Source: JAGVXH01 sp041649755 (GTDB taxonomy: Archaea > Nanobdellota > Nanobdellia > Pacearchaeales > GW2011-AR1). Taken from it: a stretch of DNA of 64,000 nt. This document shows positions 16,126-24,895 of this stretch, one piece after another. The position numbers and the translations under genes were made by a program. The stretch covers positions 17,001-81,000 of the forward strand of contig JBAZMK010000005.1 of the NCBI GenBank assembly GCA_041649755.1, in the 5' to 3' direction. Each line of letters starts with the position of its first letter. Position 1 is the stretch's first letter. The notes under the pieces were generated by a model. It was not told the origin of the DNA and ran no database searches. It saw only the letters and a list, made by a program, of their open reading frames with translations.

Positions 16126-16814
16126 TAAATCTGACTAAAGACATCGGAGTCAATTTCTGAAAGTCTCGCTTTTAATTTCTCTACTTCTTCTAACCACCCC
16201 TTTATCTCCTCTTCCTCTTTTAATTTCACTTGATTAATCTTACTTATAATTCCTTCCATTTCTTTAATCTTAGTTTTCATCTGTTCAATATTTTTTCTAG
16301 CTAATTGAAACTTATCAATTCTTATAAAAACTGGCTCAGCATCTAAACAAGCCTTAGAAGTAACAGGAACATTAAAGTGAGGAGTAATTGGTTTTTGCTG
16401 AATTGTTTTAGGTTGAATTTTGGGTTTAGTATAAATGGGTGGAGTCGGTTTAGGGAGGGGTTTCTTTGGTGCTTGTGGGATAGCTCCTGAAGAAGATTCG
16501 TCCATTATAGAACTCTTCCCAGGTATTGAAGGAATACTCACAACTTTTGGACTCTCTAAAACAGGAGGAGGAGAAACTTTGTTTGTTCCTCCATCCTTGA
16601 TTACCTCTTCTTCCTTAGGAGAAAAATTATCACTTATCGCAGACTTAACTATTTCCTGATTGAGCCCCTCATTTTTAGAATTACTGGGGATGGACGGAAG
16701 CTCAGGAACTTCATACTCCCCAGCACTACTTAAATTACTCTCAACAGAAACATCAGGAAGACTTGGTGCCAAAGGAATCTCAGGAACTTTTTCTTTCTTT
16801 TTAAACAACCCCAT
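16125..16814 (-). CDS. Proline-rich/coiled-coil protein
   Basis: I take the ATG at 16814 (MGLFKKKEKVPEIPL), ~28 bp after a TATA-like element (16838-16848). A TTG four codons earlier also opens the frame. Residues ~10-145 are Pro/Ser-rich and disordered (PKKPLPKPTPPIYTKPKIQP); residues ~160-225 form a coiled coil. The basic N-terminus with Phe may associate with membrane. It is the first gene of a pair with a second coiled-coil protein. Function unknown. Confidence 0.65.
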   Translation of the reverse strand: MGLFKKKEKVPEIPLAPSLPDVSVESNLSSAGEYEVPELPSIPSNSKNEGLNQEIVKSAISDNFSPKEEEVIKDGGTNKVSPPPVLESPKVVSIPSIPGKSSIMDESSSGAIPQAPKKPLPKPTPPIYTKPKIQPKTIQQKPITPHFNVPVTSKACLDAEPVFIRIDKFQLARKNIEQMKTKIKEMEGIISKINQVKLKEEEEIKGWLEEVEKLKARLSEIDSDVFSQI

Positions 16815-16913
16815 ATAGATTATCAACTAAATTCTTTTTTATAGGTTTATAGTAATTATGAAATGACTACATAACAAGGAAAGATATTTAAAACAGATAA
16901 ATTTTTATCTCAG

Positions 16914-17594
16914 ATGCAGGTCAAACTTCTACATGATTTCGTCGAGGAAATGGCAGGTCCTGGAACAGGAAAAATAGCCGAAATTTTATTTAGCAAAAGA
17001 GATGTAAACGAATTTCTAATTGCTAAGAAGATGAACCTAACTATAAACCAAGTCAGAAATATATTATACAAACTTTCAGCAGAAGGTTTGGTCTCTTTCG
17101 TCAGAAAAAAAGATAAAAGAAAAGGATGGTATATCTATTTCTGGACCCTAAATACAGAAAAATGCCTCGTAAAACTTGAACAGAACCTACTTAAAAAAAT
17201 AGAAGAATACAACATGATACTAAGTAATAGAGAATTAAAAAGATTTTATGTCTGTAAGTCCTGCGGAATCGAAGTAAACGAACCAAAGGCTCTTGAAAAT
17301 GGATTCACCTGCGAAGAGTGTGCTGAAGTCTATGAATTATCCGAAAATAAAGAAGTAATCAGAGACACAAAAACGAAGATTACAAAAACAGAAAAAGAAC
17401 TAAAACTTATCCAAGAAGAGTTGGAAAAACACAGAAAAAAAGAATCAGACAAGAAAAAAAGACAAGAAAAAAAGAATAATAAGAAAGAAAAGAAGACTCC
17501 AAAGAAAACCGCAAAAAAACCAAAGAAAACCGCAAAAAAGAATAATAAGAAAAATCAAAGTAAGAAAAAGAAAATAGCTAGAAAAAAGAAATAA
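16914..17594 (+). CDS. tfe: Transcription factor E (TFIIE-alpha homologue) with lysine-rich tail
   Basis: Residues 1-85 form the winged helix of TFE (VEEMAGPGTGKIAEILFSKR, then NQVRNILYKLSAEGLVSFVR). Residues 112-140 form the zinc ribbon with C114/C117 and C133/C136. TFE helps TBP/TFB and RNA polymerase open promoters. Beyond ~150 there is an extra ~75-aa lysine-rich tail, including KKTAKKPKKTAKK, which resembles histone-H1-like tails and is longer than usual for TFE. A TATA element sits ~25 bp upstream, giving a leaderless mRNA. Confidence 0.9.
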   Translation: MQVKLLHDFVEEMAGPGTGKIAEILFSKRDVNEFLIAKKMNLTINQVRNILYKLSAEGLVSFVRKKDKRKGWYIYFWTLNTEKCLVKLEQNLLKKIEEYNMILSNRELKRFYVCKSCGIEVNEPKALENGFTCEECAEVYELSENKEVIRDTKTKITKTEKELKLIQEELEKHRKKESDKKKRQEKKNNKKEKKTPKKTAKKPKKTAKKNNKKNQSKKKKIARKKK

Positions 17595-17614
17595 TCTAAT
17601 CAAACCTAAATAAA

Positions 17615-18445
17615 ATGAGAAGAAAATTTTTATCAAGTTACACAAGAATATTAATTTTAATAAATGTAATAATCTTTTTTTTATCATTAATTCTCTTTGG
17701 AATCTATGGAGAAAAATTCTTTGAATTATTCGCACTAACTCCTAAATTATTTTTCTCGGGTTATATCTGGACGGCCCTGACAAGTATGTTTTTGCACTCC
17801 CCAAGCGGGATCTTATCAATACATCTTCTTGCAAACATGATTTCTCTATTCTTTATCGGAACTTTCGTCGAACATCTTGTCGGTAGAAAAAGATTTTTAG
17901 GAATTTACATTGCAAGCGGAATATTCGCAGGAATATTTTTTGCTACACTCTCTTTCTTCTTTGGGAATTCAGAAATTGGAGCAAGACTTTTTGGCTCTCC
18001 TAATATTATCGCCTTGGGAGCATCAGGAGCTATATTTGGTCTAGCAGGATTAATCGCCGTCCTAACACCAAGAAATAAAATCTATCTAATTGCAGGTCCA
18101 TTAATCGCAATAATAATCCAATCTATCCTTGAAGTAACAATCTCTAACCCATCTATCTTATCCTTGATAAATTTCATCGTTCTTGCTTATTTTCTATTCT
18201 CCTTATACACTTTTTTCTCTTTCAACAAAAACTTAAAAAAATTCGCACTGCCTATTGAAATGCCATTCTACATCCTCCCAATAGTAGCAATCGTCCCCCT
18301 TGTAATAATCGGATTGTTTATTGACCTGCCAATTGGAAACTCCGCACATCTAGGGGGACTCATCGTAGGAGTCTTATACGGATTCTACTTAAGAAAAAAA
18401 TACCCGAAAAAATCAAAAATGATCAGAAACTATTTTTCAAAATAA
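17615..18445 (+). CDS. Rhomboid-family intramembrane serine protease
   Basis: The 276-aa membrane protein has about seven hydrophobic segments. WTALTSMFLH and SIHLLANM (about residues 48-75) match the rhomboid L1/TM2 region. LGASGAIFGL (about 132-141) holds the catalytic Ser, and NSAHLGGLIVG (about 246-256) holds the catalytic His. Rhomboids cleave membrane proteins within the bilayer. The gene follows TFE by 20 bp on the same strand and may be cotranscribed. Substrates could include the single-span surface proteins encoded nearby (inference). Confidence 0.88.
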   Translation: MRRKFLSSYTRILILINVIIFFLSLILFGIYGEKFFELFALTPKLFFSGYIWTALTSMFLHSPSGILSIHLLANMISLFFIGTFVEHLVGRKRFLGIYIASGIFAGIFFATLSFFFGNSEIGARLFGSPNIIALGASGAIFGLAGLIAVLTPRNKIYLIAGPLIAIIIQSILEVTISNPSILSLINFIVLAYFLFSLYTFFSFNKNLKKFALPIEMPFYILPIVAIVPLVIIGLFIDLPIGNSAHLGGLIVGVLYGFYLRKKYPKKSKMIRNYFSK

Positions 18446-18490
18446 CTCAAGAACAATAATATTTAAAATAAACCTAAAAGAATCTATTTA

Positions 18491-19048
18491 ATGGAATGTT
18501 CAAAAAATTTAATAAAATTTATATTAGATGACCTGACCAACGGGAGAACATTCAAAAGAACCTGCATAAGTTATGCCCGAATATCTCTTGGTATTCACGA
18601 AGATACGGCTGAAGAGCTTTATCAAGAATTATGCCTAAGAGCACTATCAAAAAACAGATATACCCCAAGAAAAGGAGAACCTAAAGGGTATTTATACCAG
18701 GCGTACAGAAACTTATGTAGGGGGCATCTAAGAAACAAAAGAAACAGAAAAGAAACCTTAGAATCAAGTCTATTTGATAACTCTGAAGGAGAAGATTCTC
18801 TTCTAGAAGTTATAGATAGCGAAACCGTCTCGCCACAAGAATTACTAACTCACCAAGAAGACGAAGAGACACTACAAAAAGTTATAGGAACTCTTAGAGA
18901 AAGAAATCAAAAAGTTCTAATAAAAAGATACTTTGAAGGAAAAAGCCATAAAGAAATAGCCCAAGACACAGGATATAAAGTCAGTTCAGTAAAAAGCAGA
19001 ATTTACAGGTCAATAAGAAAACTGAGAAGTATCACGTGGCCTGATTAA
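18491..19048 (+). CDS. ECF sigma-70-like protein
   Basis: The 185-aa protein has the two-domain plan of ECF sigma factors. Region 2 is represented by EDTAEELYQELCLRAL and GYLYQAYRNLCRGHLRNKRN (about residues 35-100), and region 4 by LRERNQKVLIKRYFEGKSHK followed by EIAQDTGYKVSSVKSRIYRS (about 135-175). Archaeal RNA polymerase uses TBP/TFB rather than sigma, so this may have been recruited as an ordinary DNA-binding regulator. A TATA-like box lies ~25 bp upstream. A SpoIIM-like membrane protein follows after 30 bp, and no anti-sigma factor is recognisable. Confidence 0.75.
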   Translation: MECSKNLIKFILDDLTNGRTFKRTCISYARISLGIHEDTAEELYQELCLRALSKNRYTPRKGEPKGYLYQAYRNLCRGHLRNKRNRKETLESSLFDNSEGEDSLLEVIDSETVSPQELLTHQEDEETLQKVIGTLRERNQKVLIKRYFEGKSHKEIAQDTGYKVSSVKSRIYRSIRKLRSITWPD

Positions 19049-19078
19049 GTTTAAAAAAGACTAACGTTTAATCAGCTT

Positions 19079-19660
19079 ATGAAAAGAAAAATTTTTGTCA
19101 AAGAAAACTATTCTCTCTGCCTAAGGTATCTAAGAGAAATCAAATGGCATATCGTATTATCTCTCGGGATTTTTAGCTTCATATTCATTTTAGGTTTCTT
19201 ATTCCCAATTCTCTTCAGAGAAGAAATACTCTCACTAATTTCAGAACTAATGTTTCTTGTAGAAGGTAAAAATCTTTATGAAATGATTATCTTTATCTTT
19301 TTAAATAACCTAAAAGTAAGCTTCATTGCAATGATTTCCGGAATTTTCATAGGACTTTTTCCCTTAATAACCTTAATCGTTAATGGCTATGTGCTTGGTT
19401 TTGTAGCAAGAGAGTCTGTTGAACTGCAAGGGCTATCAATTTTATGGAGACTCCTGCCACATGGGATTTTTGAACTTCCAGCAGTCTTTTTCTCAACAGG
19501 AATAGGATTAAAAATTGGATTGGACTTATTCAAAAAAGACTGGAAGAAAAAAATAAAACACAACTTTAATGAAGGATTGAGATTCTTTATCTCCGTCGTC
19601 ATTCCTTTCTTAATAATCGCAGCATTAATAGAAAGTGCACTAATATTTTACTTTAGTTAA
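19079..19660 (+). CDS. SpoIIM/DUF95-like membrane protein
   Basis: The 193-aa integral membrane protein has four to five transmembrane segments. NNLKVSFIAMISGIFIGLFP, NGYVLGFVARESVE and LLPHGIFELPAVFFSTGIGL (about residues 76-145) are the conserved core of the stage II sporulation protein M family, common in archaea that never sporulate. Its biochemical role is unknown; membrane remodelling or transport has been suggested for the family. Its 3' end overlaps the convergent NreA gene by 8 bp. Confidence 0.82.
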   Translation: MKRKIFVKENYSLCLRYLREIKWHIVLSLGIFSFIFILGFLFPILFREEILSLISELMFLVEGKNLYEMIIFIFLNNLKVSFIAMISGIFIGLFPLITLIVNGYVLGFVARESVELQGLSILWRLLPHGIFELPAVFFSTGIGLKIGLDLFKKDWKKKIKHNFNEGLRFFISVVIPFLIIAALIESALIFYFS

Positions 19661-20846
19661 AATCATTAAGTGTCTTCTGCTTCCCATAATTTTTCAACAG
19701 CCAGGAATTCTCATTCAACTCCTCTAAAGATATCTTAATTTTTCTCTTTAAATAACTCAAAACATTTTGAAGACTATCAAATCTCTCGGGAGGATTAGAG
19801 AATGCTCTCCTCGTACACTCTCTGACAATACCCACCCCAAGAGGAGCGTAATATTCGGGCAAAACCTCTCTAAATACCAAAACTGTCGCCTGCCTCCTCA
19901 TCTTATCAAAATATTCTGCCACAGGAAGACGCATAGCATAATACCCCCCAGTAACATTTGAAGCATAATCTTTCCTTCCAAAAAAAGTCTCATGATCACT
20001 CGTCACACTTTTAGAATTTGTTAAAGAATTTGAGTTAAACCAGACCTCCACGACTTCAAAAGAAAACTTTCCAGGAAGAAATAACACCTTCATATAATTC
20101 CCTAAAAAATTCCCTGAAAATACCAAAAACTCATTTAATTCAGGGTAGTATTTTATTTTTTCAAGTAGATGCTTTGAAATGATATCATCAGTAGAGGTTA
20201 TTGCCCATCTGGTAGGAACCATCTTTCTTGAGGATTTTAAACCCAGTAAACCAACAGAAAGAAGTTTTTGTATATGGTCTACGTCAATAGAAGAATAAAG
20301 TTCTCTCATTGCTGTTATCGCAAGAGAATCGCTATCGGAAGTCAGATAATCTACCTTCTTTAAAACCTTTGGGTTCTCTTCCAACAAGACCCTGTCAATC
20401 GGAGCAGAGTTCATTATCGGACGAAAAACAGAATCAAGATTAACCCCAAACTTCGGTTTCTTCTTTAAAAAAAATTCCGTCAGTAAAGGTTTAGAAGACA
20501 AAGCCAATTCCTGTATTATCTTTTTAAAATTGCCTCTGGACTTAATCTCTATCTTATCCCTTCCATAAACAAGTCTAGAACGCACTCGTAGAATATTCTC
20601 AATAGAAAAATTATTACCTGACCATTCTTCCGCCGTTGAAAAACCAGCAAGAGAACTTCCATCACTCGGTGCAAAAACACCTGAGTTAACAAAAGGATAT
20701 CCAACCCTTCCGACAAAAACTTCTGGAGGACTCTCACCGGAGAAATGAATTTTCGGTTTAGGAAACGCCTCTCTGAATCTGCTTAAAATTTTGCAAGGTC
20801 CCCCACAAAAACCCTTCCCCTTACAACGAATACATAGATTATCCAT
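19653..20846 (-). CDS. nreA: DNA repair protein NreA
   Basis: The 397-aa protein starts with the NreA zinc finger CIRCKGKGFCGGPC (about residues 5-18), followed by FSGESPPEVFVGRVGYPFVN (about 35-54). It ends in QKTLNDFN, which fits the PCNA-interacting PIP pattern Q-x2-L-x2-F found at the C-terminus of archaeal Nre proteins. Nre proteins take part in repair of DNA cross-link damage together with PCNA. Full length and intact. It is convergent with the SpoIIM-like gene. Confidence 0.93.
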   Translation of the reverse strand: MDNLCIRCKGKGFCGGPCKILSRFREAFPKPKIHFSGESPPEVFVGRVGYPFVNSGVFAPSDGSSLAGFSTAEEWSGNNFSIENILRVRSRLVYGRDKIEIKSRGNFKKIIQELALSSKPLLTEFFLKKKPKFGVNLDSVFRPIMNSAPIDRVLLEENPKVLKKVDYLTSDSDSLAITAMRELYSSIDVDHIQKLLSVGLLGLKSSRKMVPTRWAITSTDDIISKHLLEKIKYYPELNEFLVFSGNFLGNYMKVLFLPGKFSFEVVEVWFNSNSLTNSKSVTSDHETFFGRKDYASNVTGGYYAMRLPVAEYFDKMRRQATVLVFREVLPEYYAPLGVGIVRECTRRAFSNPPERFDSLQNVLSYLKRKIKISLEELNENSWLLKNYGKQKTLNDFN

Positions 20847-20900
20847 AAAAGAAAAGAAAACAATTTATTTATATTGATTTATATTCTAAATAGGCTATCT

Positions 20901-21107
20901 CTAATTTTTCAAATCACTTATACCTATAAGAATAAAAACAACTCCAATTAAAATCAGCATCCAAACAAGACCACCCTTAAAAAAAACTAATGCAGAGTCT
21001 CCCACTCCCCAGAAATTAACAATCCACGCATATATAGGCACAAGTAGAAAAATCAATCCAATGAGTAACTCTAAAAACTTATTCATAAAAATACATACTT
21101 TTTGCAT
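20901..21107 (-). CDS. Small two-helix membrane protein (68 aa)
   Basis: It has two hydrophobic helices (LLIGLIFLLVPIYAWIVNFW near the N-terminus and GLVWMLILIGVVFILIGISD near the C-terminus). No catalytic motif is seen. Such small double-span proteins are common next to pilus or secretion genes in DPANN genomes, but no function can be assigned. Confidence 0.5.
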   Translation of the reverse strand: MQKVCIFMNKFLELLIGLIFLLVPIYAWIVNFWGVGDSALVFFKGGLVWMLILIGVVFILIGISDLKN

Positions 21108-21166
21108 TTAAATATCTTTTGGAACTAAAAAGAAGATTTTATAAATAAAGAACTACTAAATAAACT

Positions 21167-21439
21167 ATGAAAAAGGTGATAGGTTACGTCCTTTGCATTA
21201 TAGGACTATTAATTTTAGTATTCAGCGCAGGAATAATAAAAGTAAATATCAAAATTTTAAATACTGCAAACCCCTATTACGTAATTGGGACCGGAATCGT
21301 TTTCATAATAATCGGAGCGGTTCTCGTTATGACTGACAAAGATAAAAATAAAAAGAAAAGTCAGCAATCTGAAGAAGAAGTGCCGATTTACGAAGGAACA
21401 GGTAAAAAAAGAAGGATAGTTGGTTATAGGAGAAGTTAA
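21167..21439 (+). CDS. Small membrane protein (90 aa)
   Basis: It has two transmembrane segments (VIGYVLCIIGLLILVFSAGI; GTGIVFIIIGAVLVMT) and a charged cytoplasmic tail ending in RIVGYRRS. A TATA-like ATAAATAAAG is upstream. It directly precedes the pilin operon by ~50 bp and may be linked to it. No family recognised. Confidence 0.55.
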   Translation: MKKVIGYVLCIIGLLILVFSAGIIKVNIKILNTANPYYVIGTGIVFIIIGAVLVMTDKDKNKKKSQQSEEEVPIYEGTGKKRRIVGYRRS

Positions 21440-21487
21440 GTCCTAAATCAGCACAACCTTTATAAATTACCCTTCCCCATAAGAACT

Positions 21488-21982
21488 ATGAAAAAAGGTG
21501 ATCTTAAATTCAAAAAAGGTTTATCTCCAGTTATCGCTACAGTTCTTTTGATAGTTTTGGTATTCGTTTTATTTGCATTAATCTTCTTATGGATGCGCGG
21601 GCTCATAAGTGAACAAATAGAAAAAAACGAACAGGCGATTGAAAATGTTTGCCCCTCAGTCACCTTTCAGGCAGATTTAGTCAGAGAGGGTTCAAATTAT
21701 TTTATAGAAGTAATTAATCGTGGAAGCGTCCACATACACCGCCTTGAAGTAAAATTAATTGACAGCCAAGGAGACTCAGAAATATATTCGTTCAATGAAG
21801 CAGATGTTTTAATGGTAGGTGTCGGCGAAACCCTAAAAAAAGATATTGATTTAACTATGGATAGCGGCGATACAGCCACAGAAATTATAGTCTACCCTAT
21901 TATTGCAGGAACAGTAAAAGGCGGTTCCACAAACAAACCCTACACCTGTATAGACATGGGTCAAACAATAAATGTAATTTAA
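21488..21982 (+). CDS. Archaeal type IV pilin-like protein
   Basis: The 164-aa protein has a class III signal sequence: a basic stretch KKGLSPVIATVLLIVLVFVL at about residues 13-32, with probable PibD/EppA cleavage just before the hydrophobic helix. This is the archaellin/pilin N-terminal (DUF1628-like) pattern. The mature domain (about 45-164) is beta-rich. It is first in a pilus operon that includes a second pilin, an assembly ATPase and two membrane platform proteins. Likely a structural subunit of an adhesion pilus. Confidence 0.82.
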   Translation: MKKGDLKFKKGLSPVIATVLLIVLVFVLFALIFLWMRGLISEQIEKNEQAIENVCPSVTFQADLVREGSNYFIEVINRGSVHIHRLEVKLIDSQGDSEIYSFNEADVLMVGVGETLKKDIDLTMDSGDTATEIIVYPIIAGTVKGGSTNKPYTCIDMGQTINVI

Positions 21983-22009
21983 CTCAAGATAAATGAAAGG
22001 AGGTCAAAA

Positions 22010-22492
22010 ATGAAAAATAATAAAAAAGGAGTCTCAGCAGTAATCGCTACAGTCTTAATTATCTTAATTACAATTGCAGCGGTCACAATTATATGGGCAG
22101 CAATTATTCCGATGATTAAAGGTTTAATAGAATCCGGAACTACTTGCCTTGATGTAATGAAAGAGGTAGAACTAGGAGACAGAACTTGCTTAGTAGATAA
22201 TGATACTGTCACTGTTCAGGTAGTAAGAGGTTCTACGTCTTTTGAATGGGCAGATATTCAAGTTAGGGTAGAAGATGAAGAAGGAAATACTGCATCTTCT
22301 TACTTAGTCGCTGATGAAGATGAACCTCTTGAAGATCTTCCAGGAAGAAACGAAGCTCAAACATTTACTTTGAATATCACAGGTCTTAATAGCGAATTGG
22401 TTAACGTCGCAATTGCCCCTGTTGTTCAGGTTGATGGAAAACAGGAAAACTGCGGAGTTACATCCACAAAGAAATTAATAGCTTGTCCATAA
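22010..22492 (+). CDS. Archaeal type IV pilin-like protein
   Basis: The 160-aa protein has the same N-terminal plan as the preceding pilin: KKGVSAVIATVLIILITIAA (about residues 5-24), then a beta-rich domain with paired cysteines. A strong ribosome site AGGAGG lies 7 bp before the ATG, suggesting high expression as a major subunit. After the stop is a T-rich run (22510-22540) that could end transcription, so the two pilins may be made in excess over the downstream genes. Confidence 0.82.
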   Translation: MKNNKKGVSAVIATVLIILITIAAVTIIWAAIIPMIKGLIESGTTCLDVMKEVELGDRTCLVDNDTVTVQVVRGSTSFEWADIQVRVEDEEGNTASSYLVADEDEPLEDLPGRNEAQTFTLNITGLNSELVNVAIAPVVQVDGKQENCGVTSTKKLIACP

Positions 22493-22579
22493 TTAAATTA
22501 TTTAATCGGCTCCTTATTTTTTGAGCCTTTTTATTTTATTCTTGCAAAACTATATAAAGGAAAAAATTCTTATTTTTGA

Positions 22580-23128
22580 ATGAGGGGATTAATTAAAAAA
22601 AGAGGTCAGGTTTGGGTTGAAACAGTAATATACACTCTCATTGGTCTGGCGATCATAGGTCTTGTTCTCGCCGTAGCTAAACCCAACATTGACAGAAAAA
22701 AAAGCGAGATGATAATTGAGCAATCAATAGAATCAATAACGAACATAGACTCAAAAATAAGCGAGGTTCTTTCGGCACAGGGAAATCAAAGAGTAATAGA
22801 ATTAAAAATAAGCGAAGGAAATTTTTACATTGACTCTGGGAATAATAAAATATCTTGGATTATACAATCAAAATTTCAATATAGCGAAAAAGACGAAGAA
22901 ATTCCTTTGGGAACTTTCTTCGTAACGACTACTGGAGACGAGAAAAACGATTTATGGGAGATAAAAATTGAGAAGCAATACTCGAACATAGACTTGAGAT
23001 TCAATAATGAAAACATCGGAGAAAAGCAAATTAGTCCAGCACCAACCCCTTACAAAATGACTATAATCAACGATGACAAAGATGAAGAAAGCGAAGGAAA
23101 AACCATCGTAAATATAGGAATTAACTAA
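22580..23128 (+). CDS. Pilin-like protein, minor subunit candidate
   Basis: The 182-aa protein has GQVWVETVIYTLIGLAIIGL (about residues 8-27) as a single N-terminal helix preceded by Lys/Arg, the form of a class III prepilin with Glu near position +5. The rest is soluble and charged. It sits just before the assembly ATPase. A TATA-like AACTATATAAAGG at ~22548 suggests a separate promoter. Confidence 0.7.
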   Translation: MRGLIKKRGQVWVETVIYTLIGLAIIGLVLAVAKPNIDRKKSEMIIEQSIESITNIDSKISEVLSAQGNQRVIELKISEGNFYIDSGNNKISWIIQSKFQYSEKDEEIPLGTFFVTTTGDEKNDLWEIKIEKQYSNIDLRFNNENIGEKQISPAPTPYKMTIINDDKDEESEGKTIVNIGIN

Positions 23129-23162
23129 TAAGATTAATAAAGCTTAATTTCTTAAAAATAAA

Positions 23163-24689
23163 ATGGGTGAAATAAAAATTAATCTTAATCCTCAAATACC
23201 TGTAATCCCAAAATTTGAAGATAAAACAAAAATCAACGTTAGATATGTGGTTATTGAACCCTACGTTTCAATTCACATATACTGGGACAAAGAACTGCAG
23301 GAGGTCATTTATGAAGTTGAAGAACCAATTTTATCAAAAGAAGAACAGGAAAACTTTAGAAGGATAGAATCTGCAGTAAAAGAAGTTGTAGATGTCAGCA
23401 TGTTAGGAGAAGAAAAAACCCATGAAGACCTGCTGGACTACATAGATAAAACTTCAAAATTAATAATATCTGAACTAAGTCTGAAGGTTACAGAAGAGTC
23501 TTATAAAAAAATCTTCTATTATTTATACAGAGACTTTTTGGGTTTAAACGAAATAGAACCTATGATGAGAGACTATTTTATAGAAGACCTTGAGTGCAAT
23601 GGAGTAAACGAACCCCTTTATATTGTTCATAGAGCATTCAGAAACCTAAAAACAACTATAAAATTTACAGACATAGATGAATTATCAAACTTTGTAGAAA
23701 AACTTGCACAAAAAACTGGAAGATACATCTCTTACGCTTCACCAATATTAGATGGAAGTCTTCCTGATGGGTCAAGAGTCAACGCAACCTACACAAAAGA
23801 TATTTCTTCAAAAGGCCCGACATTTACTATACGTAAATTCACGAAAACACCTTGGACACCGACACAACTAATGGGCTTCCACGCTTTAAGCCCTGAAATG
23901 CTGGCATACTTTTGGATTACATTACAATATCAGTCAAACCTCATGATTGTCGGCGGAACAGCATCAGGAAAAACAACCCTCCTTAATGCAATCGCTTTCT
24001 TCATACCACAGGAAAACAGAGTTGTCTCAATAGAGGACACAAGAGAACTAAACCTTCCAAGAGAAAACTGGCTTCCATCCGTAGTCAGAAGCGGAATATC
24101 TGCACAAGGCGTCGGTGCCGTTGATATGTTTAGTTTATTAAGAGGTTCTTTCAGACAAAATCCAGATTATGTAATTGTAGGGGAAGTAAGAGGAAACGAA
24201 GCTTCAGTATTATTTCAAGGAATGGCTTCGGGACACGCGTCCATTTCAACTATGCACGCAGACTCCGTAGAATCCTTAATAAGAAGACTTGAAACACCAC
24301 CAATTAGTCTAAGTCCAATGCTTGTAAACGGTCTCGACACTGTAGCAATTATGACTCACGCAATAGTAGATGGAAGAGAAACAAGAAGACTAAGAAAAAT
24401 TGTAGAGATTGTAGAAGTTAAAAACGATGGAAGTGTGACAACCGTAACCCCTTTTGTATGGAACCCTGCAGATGACAAGTTCTATTATTCAGAAGAGAGC
24501 ATAATGTTTTCAAAAATTTCAGAGAAATACGGAATACCTGTATCGGAATTAATTAAAGAATTTGACACCAGAACAAGACTCTTATACAAGATGTATAACC
24601 AAAAAGTTTTGGGCTACGAAGAAGTTCAGAAAATAATAAATGAATATCAAAAAAATCCTCAGGCAGTAATTAAAAGGTTTAACTTATAA
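23163..24689 (+). CDS. Type II/IV secretion (pilus assembly) ATPase
   Basis: The 508-aa GspE/PilB/ArlI-type ATPase powers pilin assembly from the cytoplasmic side. Walker A is VGGTASGKTTLLNAIAF (about residues 262-278), the Asp box is VVSIEDTRELNLP, Walker B is DYVIVGEVRGNEASVLFQGM and the His box is HASISTMHADS. The N-terminal ~200 residues form the family-specific regulatory domain. It is followed by a 53-aa ORF and two T2SSF platform proteins, a complete core for pilus assembly. A prepilin peptidase is not in the window. Confidence 0.92.
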   Translation: MGEIKINLNPQIPVIPKFEDKTKINVRYVVIEPYVSIHIYWDKELQEVIYEVEEPILSKEEQENFRRIESAVKEVVDVSMLGEEKTHEDLLDYIDKTSKLIISELSLKVTEESYKKIFYYLYRDFLGLNEIEPMMRDYFIEDLECNGVNEPLYIVHRAFRNLKTTIKFTDIDELSNFVEKLAQKTGRYISYASPILDGSLPDGSRVNATYTKDISSKGPTFTIRKFTKTPWTPTQLMGFHALSPEMLAYFWITLQYQSNLMIVGGTASGKTTLLNAIAFFIPQENRVVSIEDTRELNLPRENWLPSVVRSGISAQGVGAVDMFSLLRGSFRQNPDYVIVGEVRGNEASVLFQGMASGHASISTMHADSVESLIRRLETPPISLSPMLVNGLDTVAIMTHAIVDGRETRRLRKIVEIVEVKNDGSVTTVTPFVWNPADDKFYYSEESIMFSKISEKYGIPVSELIKEFDTRTRLLYKMYNQKVLGYEEVQKIINEYQKNPQAVIKRFNL

Positions 24690-24732
24690 TTCTAAAAACA
24701 TTAATAAACAACAATTTCTTTGCTTTTAAGGA

Positions 24733-24894
24733 ATGGCCAACATAGTATTAATAAAAGAGTGGGTTGAATCTATGGAAAAATATGTTCTCAATCTGGAAAG
24801 AGCTATCAAGAAAGGAGATAAAAACGAAGCAAACCGAATGAGGGTTTTCATATTTGATCTGCATAAAAAAATTGAGGAGGCACTAAAGGAATAA
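24733..24894 (+). CDS. Small helical protein in the pilus operon (53 aa)
   Basis: The ORF from ATG at 24733 to TAA at 24894 encodes a charged helical peptide (LERAIKKGDKNEANRMRVFI, about residues 21-40). It ends 1 bp before the next gene, whose ribosome site GAGGAGG lies inside its 3' end. That tight packing argues that it is real. It may be a small assembly factor; no family recognised. Confidence 0.6.
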   Translation: MANIVLIKEWVESMEKYVLNLERAIKKGDKNEANRMRVFIFDLHKKIEEALKE

Positions 24895-24895
24895 A

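Noticed and set aside
17445..17735. 96-aa minus-strand hydrophobic ORF
   Set aside because: It is the antisense of the lysine-rich TFE tail (AAA/AAG codons read as Phe/Leu), so an artefact of composition.
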